64,000 bases of DNA, taken from Streptomyces olindensis. Its GTDB lineage: Bacteria; Actinomycetota; Actinomycetes; Streptomycetales; Streptomycetaceae. Shown piece after piece: positions 17,911 to 26,200 of the stretch; position 1 is the stretch's first letter; each line of letters opens with the position of its first letter. The stretch covers positions 318,206-382,205 of the forward strand of contig JJOH01000002.1 in the NCBI GenBank assembly GCA_000696115.1, given 5' to 3'. Made by a program: the position numbers and the translations under genes. Below the pieces are notes generated by a model. The model was given only the letters and a program-made list of their open reading frames with translations. It searched no databases and had not been told where the DNA came from.

Positions 17911-20196
17911 GTGAACCAGACGCCGGTCACCGCAACCGACGAGGGCATTCAGGTCGTCGGTGCCCGAGAGAACAACCTGAGGGACGTCTCCCTCGTCATC
18001 CCCAAGAACCGCATCACCGTCTTCGTCGGCGTCTCCGGTTCCGGAAAGTCCTCCCTGGTCTTCGACACCGTCGCCGTGGAGGCCCAGCGGCAGCTCAACG
18101 CCACCTTCCCCTGGAACATCCGGCACGACCTGCCCAAGTTCGAACGGCCGCACGTCGACGCGGTCACCAGGCTCACCACCCCCGTGGTCGTCGACCAGCG
18201 GCCCCTCGGCGGCAACGCCCGCTCCACCGTCGGCACGGTCACCGACGTCTACACCGTGATGCGCGTGCTCTTCGCCAACCACGGCAACGACGGCCTCGGC
18301 CAGACCTGGCTCTACTCCTTCAACGACCCCAAGGGCATGTGCCCCGAGTGCGAGGGCCTCGGCCGCGCCCGGCGCGTCAGCCCCGAGCTGATGATCGACC
18401 GCGGGAAGTCGATCGCCGAGGGCGCCATCCTCCTCCCCGGCTACACCGTCGGCAGCGCGAACTGGCAGTTCTACGCCAACTACGAGCGCCTGGACGCCGA
18501 GAAGAAGCTCGCGGACTACACGGACGAGGAGATGCACACCCTGCTGCACGGCAGCAGCGGCACGGTCGAGGTGACCTACCCCAACGGCAACGTGCTGTCC
18601 CTGCGCTACGAGGGCCTCGTGGACAGCTTCGTCCGCCGCCACCTGAAGCGGGACACGGGCGGCATGAGCAAGGCCGCGCGCGACAAGGCGGCCGAGTTCT
18701 TCACCGAGGGCGTCTGCCCCACCTGCGAGGGCGCCCGGCTCAACCAGAAGGCACTCGCCACCCGCATCGACGGCCACAACATCGCCGACTGGTCCCAGAT
18801 GCAGGTCAGCGACCTCATCGGCGTCGTCGCCACGCTGCGGGAGCGGCTCGACACGCCGCTCGTCACCACCATCATCGAGACCCTGGAGCAGATCCAGGCC
18901 ATCGGCCTCGGCTACCTCACCCTGGACCGCTCCACCTCCACGCTCTCCGGCGGCGAGGGCCAGCGGCTCAAGCTCGTCAACCACCTCGGCAGCGAACTGA
19001 CCGGGCTGACCTACATCTTCGACGAACCCAGCGTGGGCCTGCACCCCCGTGACGTCAGCCGGCTCAACGACCTGCTGCGCGCCCTGCGCGACAAGGGCAA
19101 CACGGTCCTCGTCGTGGAGCACGACCCGGACGTCATGGCGGTCGCCGACCACGTCGTCGAGATCGGCCCCCGGGCGGGCGTCCACGGCGGCACCATCGTC
19201 TTCGAGGGCTCCCACGAGGAACTGCGCGCCGCGGACACACTGACCGGGCAGGGGCTGCGGCGCACCGGCGGGATCAAGGAGAACCCCCGCCCGTGGGGCC
19301 GCACCCTGCCGATCGTGAACGCGACGGCGAACAACCTGAAGAACGTCTCCACCGAGATCCCCACCGGCGTCCTGACCGCCGTCACCGGAGTGGCCGGCGC
19401 GGGCAAGAGCTCCCTGATCGCCCACGCCTTCCGCGCCCAGTACCCCGGGGCCGTGTTCGTCGACCAGTCGCCCATCCCGCGCTCCTCGCGGTCCACCCCG
19501 GCGAGCTACCTCAAGCTGATGGACCCGATCCGCAAGCTGTTCGCCAAGGCCAGCGGCGAGGACGCCAGCCTCTTCAGCTTCAACTCCAAGGGCGCCTGCG
19601 AGGAGTGCGAGGGGCGCGGCCTGCTCATCACCGAGGTCGCCTACATGGACCCGGTCACCACGCACTGCGAGGTCTGCGAGGGCCGCCGCTTCAAGGAGTC
19701 GGTGCTCCAGCACCGGGTGCGCGGCAAGAACATCGCGGACGTGCTGGAGATGTCCGCCGAGGAGGCGGGGGAGTTCTTCCTCTCGGGACCGCTGCGGGCC
19801 AAGGCCAACGCCCTGATCGAGACCGGCATCGGCTACCTCGGCCTCGGCCAGTCCCTGGCCACCCTGTCCGGCGGTGAGCGCCAGCGGCTCAAGCTCGCCG
19901 ACCGGCTCTCCGGCTCGGGCACCGTCTACATCCTCGACGAGCCGACCACCGGCCTCCACCTGTCCGACATCGACAACCTCGTCGGCCTGCTCAACCGGAT
20001 CGTCGACCGGGGCAACACCGTCATCGTCATCGAGCACGACCTGGCCGTGATCTCCCAGGCCGACTGGGTCATCGACCTCGGTCCGGAGGGCGGCAACACC
20101 GGCGGCGAGATCGTCTTCACGGGCACCCCGGCCGACCTGGCCCGGGCGGCGCACTCACACACCGGGCAGCACCTGAGCCTCTACCTGGCCCAGTAG
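17911..20196 (+). CDS. UvrA-like ABC ATPase conferring anthracycline self-resistance (DrrC-like)
   Basis: The 761-aa protein carries two UvrA-type ATPase modules: Walker A VSGSGKSS (41-48) and VAGAGKSS (about 490-497), signatures LSGGEGQRLKL (about 345) and LSGGERQRLKL (about 653), and four CxxC half-sites of zinc modules (CPECEG, CPTCEG, CEECEG, CEVCEG). It is roughly 200 residues shorter than UvrA and lacks the UvrB-binding region, which fits DrrC. DrrC-type proteins bind DNA in an ATP- and drug-dependent way and are thought to displace or remove the intercalated antibiotic. GTG start at 17911 after AGAGAGGA. The 53-nt gap from the peroxidase gene suggests co-transcription. Confidence 0.93.
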   Translation: MNQTPVTATDEGIQVVGARENNLRDVSLVIPKNRITVFVGVSGSGKSSLVFDTVAVEAQRQLNATFPWNIRHDLPKFERPHVDAVTRLTTPVVVDQRPLGGNARSTVGTVTDVYTVMRVLFANHGNDGLGQTWLYSFNDPKGMCPECEGLGRARRVSPELMIDRGKSIAEGAILLPGYTVGSANWQFYANYERLDAEKKLADYTDEEMHTLLHGSSGTVEVTYPNGNVLSLRYEGLVDSFVRRHLKRDTGGMSKAARDKAAEFFTEGVCPTCEGARLNQKALATRIDGHNIADWSQMQVSDLIGVVATLRERLDTPLVTTIIETLEQIQAIGLGYLTLDRSTSTLSGGEGQRLKLVNHLGSELTGLTYIFDEPSVGLHPRDVSRLNDLLRALRDKGNTVLVVEHDPDVMAVADHVVEIGPRAGVHGGTIVFEGSHEELRAADTLTGQGLRRTGGIKENPRPWGRTLPIVNATANNLKNVSTEIPTGVLTAVTGVAGAGKSSLIAHAFRAQYPGAVFVDQSPIPRSSRSTPASYLKLMDPIRKLFAKASGEDASLFSFNSKGACEECEGRGLLITEVAYMDPVTTHCEVCEGRRFKESVLQHRVRGKNIADVLEMSAEEAGEFFLSGPLRAKANALIETGIGYLGLGQSLATLSGGERQRLKLADRLSGSGTVYILDEPTTGLHLSDIDNLVGLLNRIVDRGNTVIVIEHDLAVISQADWVIDLGPEGGNTGGEIVFTGTPADLARAAHSHTGQHLSLYLAQ

Positions 20197-20206
20197 GACG
20201 CCCCAG

Positions 20207-20254
20207 GCGGCGGACGGCGGACCGGCCCGGACGGGGCGGCCCGCCGTCCGCCGC
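20207..20254 (+). terminator. Terminator after drrC, 14-bp perfect stem
   Basis: GCGGCGGACGGCGG (20207-20220) is exactly complementary to 20241-20254, with a 20-nt loop. It begins 10 nt after the drrC stop. Confidence 0.8.
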
Positions 20255-20370
20255 ACGCGCGTCCCGCCAACGCCCTCCGCCTGTCATGGCCGCCGGCTGT
20301 CACCAAATGCCTTGGACAGACAACTGCCCGAAGGGCAAGGGTGGTTGACGCACCAGCAAGAAGGCACGGC

Positions 20371-20408
20371 ACGACACGGCACCACGACACGACACGGCAT
20401 CACGACAC
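20371..20408 (+). repeat. 18-bp direct repeat in the SDR gene leader
   Basis: ACGACACGGCACCACGAC (20371-20388) is repeated with one change at 20389-20406, ending immediately before the GAGGAGCGG ribosome binding site of the SDR gene. The function is unknown; it could be a tandem regulator site or replication slippage. Confidence 0.7.
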
Positions 20409-20419
20409 GAGGAGCGGTC

Positions 20420-21250
20420 ATGGACAAGGTCTGGCTGATCACGGGCGCGAGCAGTGGTTTCGGGCGGGCGATCGCCGAGGCCGCCCTCGCCGCGGGCGAT
20501 GTCGTGGTGGGCGCGGCCCGCCGCCCCGAGGCGCTGGACGACCTGGTCGCCGCCCACCCCGGCCGGGTGGAGGCACTGCGCCTGGACGTCGCCGACACGG
20601 GCGCCGCCGCGGCCGCGGTACGGGACGTCGTGGCGCGGCACGGGCGGATCGACGTCCTGGTCAACAACGCGGGCCGGACGCACGTCGGGGCGTTGGAGGA
20701 GACCACCGAGGAGGAGTTGCGGGCGCTGTTCGAGGTGCATGTCTTCGGCCCGGCCGCCCTCACCCGGGCCGTGCTGCCGCACATGCGCGAGCGGCGCTCG
20801 GGCGCGATCGTGCAGATGAGCAGCATGGGCGGCCAGCTGTCCTTCGCGGGCTTCTCGGCGTACAGCGCCACGAAGTTCGCCCTGGAGGGCATGTCCGAGG
20901 GGCTCGCGGACGAGGTGGCCGAGTTCGGGATCAAGGTGCTGATCGTCGAGCCGGGCGCCTTCCGCACCGGCCTGTTCGAGACCGGGAGGGCCGGCGCCAG
21001 CCAGGACAGCGGCGTGTACGGCAAGGTGAGCGAGACCCGCGGCCTGGTCGCGGGCGGCGACGGCACCCAGCCGGGCGACCCGGCCAAGGCCGCGGCCCTG
21101 ATCCTCGCCGCGCTGGAGGCCGACCCCACGCCCCTGCGCCTGCCGCTCGGCGACGACGGCGTCAGCGCGGTGCTCGGGCATCTGGACCGGGTGCGGGACG
21201 AGGTGCTGGCCTGGGAGAAGCGGAGCCGGAGCACGGGCTTCGACGACTGA
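20420..21250 (+). CDS. Short-chain dehydrogenase/reductase
   Basis: The 276-aa classical SDR has cofactor motif TGASSGFG (residues 8-15), NNAG (82-85), active-site Ser135 and Tyr148/Lys152 in SAYSATKFALEG. The 'LRLDVAD' after strand 3 and the C-terminal 'VEPGAFRTGLFE' are typical of NADP(H)-dependent oxidoreductases acting on ketones or alcohols. The ATG at 20420 has a GGAG site 6 nt upstream. It is separated from drrC by a terminator and followed by another, so it is monocistronic. Whether it belongs to the antibiotic cluster is not clear; it may mark the boundary. Confidence 0.85.
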   Translation: MDKVWLITGASSGFGRAIAEAALAAGDVVVGAARRPEALDDLVAAHPGRVEALRLDVADTGAAAAAVRDVVARHGRIDVLVNNAGRTHVGALEETTEEELRALFEVHVFGPAALTRAVLPHMRERRSGAIVQMSSMGGQLSFAGFSAYSATKFALEGMSEGLADEVAEFGIKVLIVEPGAFRTGLFETGRAGASQDSGVYGKVSETRGLVAGGDGTQPGDPAKAAALILAALEADPTPLRLPLGDDGVSAVLGHLDRVRDEVLAWEKRSRSTGFDD

Positions 21251-21258
21251 CGACCCGT

Positions 21259-21294
21259 CACAAGGGTCCTGCCGGTCCGTGCAGGGCCCTTGTG
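21259..21294 (+). terminator. Terminator after the SDR gene
   Basis: CACAAGGGTCCTGC (21259-21272) pairs with GCAGGGCCCTTGTG (21281-21294) with one G-T pair and an 8-nt loop, 9 nt after the SDR stop. Confidence 0.8.
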
Positions 21295-21444
21295 CAATTC
21301 CTGTGGAGGCCTCAATCTTTCGGCTGACGCACAGGAGTCACCCCCTGGTTGGCATGGTCATGACTCTCGGCCGTGACTCCCGGGTGCTCCCACGGGCGTG
21401 CACCACACCCCACAGCGCACCACCGATTGAGGAGGACCCCTCAG

Positions 21445-23025
21445 ATGGCAGTGATGCGTACTCCCCACAGACCCACCCGGCGAAGACTGGCCGCGCTCGG
21501 CGCGACGGCCACCGCGGCGCTCGTCGCGAGCCTCGTCTCCGCCCTCCCCGCCGGCGCGGCACCGGCCGCCGCCGAAGGACGCGTCCAGTACGAGGGCGCC
21601 GCGAACGCCGTCGCCGACAGCTACATCGTCACCCTGAAGACCGAGAAGGCCGGCTCCGCCGCGGGCCGCGCCCTCGCGCACAAGTACGGCGCCGACATCG
21701 AGCGCACGTACACCAAGGCCCTGAACGGCTACGAGGTCGAGGCCTCCGCGTCCGAGGCGAAACGTCTCGCCGCCGACCCGGCCATCGCCTCCGTCGTGCA
21801 GAACCGGACGTTCTCCATCACCGCGACGCAGCCCAGCCCGCCCTCCTGGGGCCTGGACCGCATCGACCAGAAGAACCTGCCGCTGAACAGCTCCTACACC
21901 TACCCCGACTCGGCGGGCGAGGGCGTCACGGCGTACGTCATCGACACCGGCGTCCGCATCACGCACGGCGACTTCGGCGGTCGCGCCTCCTACGGCTACG
22001 ACGCCGTCGACAACGACAACACCGCCCAGGACGGCCACGGCCACGGCACGCACGTCGCCGGCACGGTCGCCGGGAACGCCTACGGCGTCGCCAAGAAGGC
22101 CAAGGTCGTCGGCGTCCGCGTGCTGAACAACTCCGGCCAGGGCACCACCGCGCAGGTCGTCGCCGGCATCGACTGGGTCGCGCGGAACGCGGTCAAGCCC
22201 GCCGTCGCCAACATGTCCCTCGGCGGCCCCGGCGACACGGCCATCGACACGGCCGTCCGCAACGCCATCACCTCCGGCGTCACCTTCGTGGTCGCGGCCG
22301 GCAACGAGTCCACCAACGCCTCCACCCGGTCCCCGGCCCGCGTCACCGAGGCCGTCACGGTCGGCGCGACGACGTCGAGCGACGCGAAGGCGAGCTACTC
22401 CAACTACGGCTCCGTCCTGGACCTGTTCGCGCCCGGCTCGTCCATCACCTCGGCCTGGAGCACGAGCGACTCCGCGACCAACACCATCTCCGGCACCTCC
22501 ATGGCGAGCCCGCACGTCGCCGGCGCCGCCGCCCTGCACCTGGCCGCCAACCCCACGGCCACGCCCGCGCAGGTCTCCGCCGCGCTGACGTCCGCCGCGA
22601 CCACCGGCGTCGTCACCAGCCCCGGCAGCGGCTCGCCCAACCGGCTCCTGAACGTCGGCGGCGGTACGACCACCCCGCCCGGCCCGCGCTTCGAGAACAC
22701 CACCGACCAGGCCATCGCCGACAACGCCACCGCCGAGTCCCCGGTGACCGTCTCCGGCGTCTCCGGCAACGCCCCGTCGGCCCTGGCCGTCGAGGTGCAC
22801 ATCGTCCACACCTACATCGGCGACCTCCAGGTCCAGCTGATCGCCCCCGACGGCACGGCCTACACGCTGAAGGGGTACGGCACCGGCGGCAGCGCCGACA
22901 ACATCGACACCACCTACACCGTGAACGCCTCCTCGGAGACCGCGAACGGCACGTGGAAGCTCCGGGTCAGCGACAACGCGAACTTCGACACCGGGCGGAT
23001 CGACGCCTGGGCACTCCAGTTCTGA
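21445..23025 (+). CDS. Secreted subtilisin-like serine protease with I9 prodomain and C-terminal P domain
   Basis: The 526-aa preproenzyme has an Arg-rich n-region, a hydrophobic core (ALGATATAALVASLVSA) and a likely cut at AGA-APA (signal peptide about 1-32). An inhibitor I9 prodomain follows (about 45-125; SYIVTL...). The S8A catalytic domain has Asp167 (VIDTGV), His203 (GHGTHVAG) and Ser352 (SGTSMASPHVAGA). The C-terminal P/proprotein-convertase beta-sandwich domain starts near FENTTDQAI. It is an extracellular endopeptidase, secreted by Sec or Tat. The ATG at 21445 follows GAGGAGG at a good distance; a second ATG at 21454 is possible. Confidence 0.95.
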   Translation: MAVMRTPHRPTRRRLAALGATATAALVASLVSALPAGAAPAAAEGRVQYEGAANAVADSYIVTLKTEKAGSAAGRALAHKYGADIERTYTKALNGYEVEASASEAKRLAADPAIASVVQNRTFSITATQPSPPSWGLDRIDQKNLPLNSSYTYPDSAGEGVTAYVIDTGVRITHGDFGGRASYGYDAVDNDNTAQDGHGHGTHVAGTVAGNAYGVAKKAKVVGVRVLNNSGQGTTAQVVAGIDWVARNAVKPAVANMSLGGPGDTAIDTAVRNAITSGVTFVVAAGNESTNASTRSPARVTEAVTVGATTSSDAKASYSNYGSVLDLFAPGSSITSAWSTSDSATNTISGTSMASPHVAGAAALHLAANPTATPAQVSAALTSAATTGVVTSPGSGSPNRLLNVGGGTTTPPGPRFENTTDQAIADNATAESPVTVSGVSGNAPSALAVEVHIVHTYIGDLQVQLIAPDGTAYTLKGYGTGGSADNIDTTYTVNASSETANGTWKLRVSDNANFDTGRIDAWALQF

Positions 23026-23068
23026 GCCGGGAAGCCGGCTGATCTGACCGGCAGCCAGGCGTCCTCGT

Positions 23069-23112
23069 CCTCGCGGCAGGGCCCCGGGTCCCCGACCCGG
23101 CCCGCCACGAGG
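23069..23112 (+). terminator. Terminator after the subtilisin gene
   Basis: An imperfect stem: CCTCG/CGAGG outer pairs enclose CCGGGTC-ccc-GACCCGG (about 23084-23100). It sits 43 nt after the protease stop and before the STAND gene. Confidence 0.55.
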
Positions 23113-23224
23113 GCGAGTTCGTCTCTCCCGGGGTTCTCGCGCATCCGGGTCCACTACGGGGTGGTTGTGCTTGTATGGGTGCGGAATGAGCAGAGGGAGA
23201 CGCGCGAAGGACGGGATCCGCTGA

Positions 23225-26200
23225 ATGCTGGACGACGCCTCCCTGTCCGTGGCCGCGGCGGCCGGCACGGCCGTGACCGAAGCCGTCGGCACCGAGGCAT
23301 GGCCCGCCGTGCGCGCCGCGGTGGCGCGGCTGCTGGGCCGGGGCACCCCGGGCGACGAACAGACGCATCTGGCGCGCCTGGACCGCGACATGACCGCCCT
23401 GCTGGAAGCGCACGACGAACGGCTGCGCATCCGGCTGGAGTCGGCCTGGCAGACCCGGTTCGAGATGCTGCTGGACGGGGCGGCGGACAGCGAGCGTACG
23501 CAACTCCTCGCGCGACTCGGGGAACTGGTGGTGCTCGGGCACGGCCGCTACGCCCTCGCCGCGCAGCCCGGACTGTCGTCGACGGCGCCCGCCGTGCCCG
23601 TGCCGCCGTCACCGGCTCCGTCCCTCTCGCCTTCTGCTCCTCAGCCGCCTTTCTCTCCTCAGCCGCCTTCTGCTCCTCCGCCGCCTTCGCCCTCCCCGAC
23701 CGCCGAGGCGTCCGGACCCGACGGCACGGTCCACGCTCCCGTGCTCGTCGGCAAACTCCCCACCGTGGCGGGGCCGTTCCGCGAGCGGCCCGACGCGGGC
23801 CTGCCGGACGGGCTGTGGGACGAGCCCTCGGCCACCTGGGCCCTCGTCGGGCCCCCAGGGGTGGGCAAGACGCGGCTCGCCGCGCAGCTGGCCCGCCGGG
23901 TGCTGCGGGACGGGGCGGCCGATCTCGTCGTGTGGATGACCGCCACGAGCGAGGACGCGGTCGTCTGCGGCTACGCCGAGGCGGCCGAGGCCGTCGCCGG
24001 GCAGGGCAGCGACCAGCCCGAGCACGCGGCGGAGGCGTTCCGCTCCTGGCTGAGCTGGACCGACCGGCGCTGGCTGGTGGTGCTCGACGGGCTGCCCGGC
24101 TCCGCCGAACTGCACCACCTGTGGCCGCCGGAACGGCCCAACGGCCGCGTCCTCGTCACCACCGGGCACGCGGGGTCCCTGCCGGACGGCAGCAGACGCC
24201 TGGAACTCGGGCCGTGGGACGAGACGGCCGCCGCCGACCAGCTGACGCGCGAACTCGCCGAACTCGGACGGACGGACGCCCCCGCGCGGATCGCCGTCGT
24301 GGCGGCCGACCTCCGGCAGCACCCGCTGGCGCTGTCCACGGCCGCCGCCCACCTGGCGTACACCGGCCTGGAGTGCGCCGCGTACCGCGAGGCCCTCCAC
24401 GAGGCCCTCCGCGACCTACCGGAAGAGCCGGCCCCGAGCCTGCCGGACCCGCCGGGCCGCACCGCGCCGCCCGGCGCCGAGACCTCCGGCGGACCGGGCC
24501 CCGACCTGGTCACGGCCTGCTGGTGGCTGTCCGTCGCGACGGCCGACCGGCACGCCGCCGGCCTCGCCCGTCCCCTGCTCGAACTGGCCGCCGTGCTCGA
24601 CCCGCACGGCGTGCCGGTCGCGGTCCTCACCAGCGGACCCGCGCTCCAGTACCTCGCACGGCGCCGGGCCCCGTCACACGGCGGCTCCCCGCGGATCGCC
24701 CCCTCGGACGCCCTGACCGCCCTCGACGTGCTGCACCGTCTGCGGCTGGTCGAACGCGGCGGCGACGCCGAGCACCCGACGGTACGCCTGAGCACTCTGG
24801 TGCAGAACGCCGTCCGTGCGGCGGTGCCGCCCGAGGACCGGGACGCGCTCGCCCTGAGCGCGGCCGACGCGTTGCGCGCGGTGTGGCGTACGGCGTCGGG
24901 CGCGCCGCGGTCCCCGCTGTGCAGGGCGTTACGGTCGGCCACCGACGTCCTGGCCGGACACGCGCGTGAGGCCCTCTGGCAGCCGCAGTGCCACCCCGTG
25001 CTCTTCCAGGCCGGCCGGAACCTCATCGCCGCCGGGATGGTCCGCGCGGCCCGGGTGCGCTGGGAGTGGCTGCACGCCGCCCTGCACCACCGCTTCGGCC
25101 CGGACCACCCCGACACCCTCGCCGCCCGCGGCCACCGCGCCCGGGTGCGCGGCGCGTCCCAGGACGCGCCCGGAGCCGTCACGGCCTACCGCGAACTCCT
25201 CGACGACCTCGTCCGCGTCCTCGGCCCCGACCACCCCGACGTGTTCACCGTCCGGGACAACCTGGCCCTCTGGCAGGGCGTCGCGGGCGACCCGGCGCGC
25301 GCGGCGGCGGCCTACACCGACCTGCTGGCCGACCGGCTGCGCGTGCTCGGCCCCGACCACCGCGACACCCTCCTCACCCGCCACAACATCGCGCTCTGGC
25401 GCGGCACGGCGGGTGACGCGGCGGGTGCGGCGGCCGCCTACGCCGAACTCCTCGACGACATGGGCCGCGTCTTCGGCGTGAACGACCCCGCCGTGCTCGA
25501 CACCCGCGACCGGCTGACCGAGTGGCGCAACCGCGCGGCCGACGCGGCGGCCGCCGCCCGGGCCCCGGTGAGCCCGGTGCCCGAGCCGGCACACGCGCAG
25601 CAGCCGGACCCGGGGTTCTGGGCACCGCCCGTGCACTCCGCCGAGACCGGGTCGGACGGAGTCGGCCCCGCCGCCCTGCCCGCCCTCTCCGCCGAGCGGC
25701 TGCTGCTCGAACCGTCCTGGGCCCGGCGGCTGCGCCTGCGGCTGACCAGGCGCGGACCGGAGGCCCGCGAGCAGCGATCCGGGGCCGACGTCCTGCGCTC
25801 GCCCCTGGCCGGCTGCCACCGCATCGCGGTGATCAGCCTGAAGGGCGGCACGGGCAAGACCACCACGGCGGCGGCGCTGGGCGCCACGCTGGCGGGCCTG
25901 CGCGACGACCCGGTCATCGCGGTGGACGCGTCCCCGGAGGGCGGCACGCTCGGCCACCGGGTGGGCCGCGAGAACGGCTCGACCGTCCAGGACCTGCTCC
26001 ACGCGCTGCCGGAACTCCACGGCCCCGATGACATCCGCGGGTTCACCGCCCGTGGCCCGGAGGGCCTGGAGGTCCTCGCACAGGACGTCGCCCCGGCGCT
26101 GTCCGTGCCGTTCGGCATACAGCAGTACCAGCGGGTCGTCGACGCGCTGAGCCGCGCCTACCCGATCATCGTCACCGACTCCGGCACCGGCCTGATGCAC

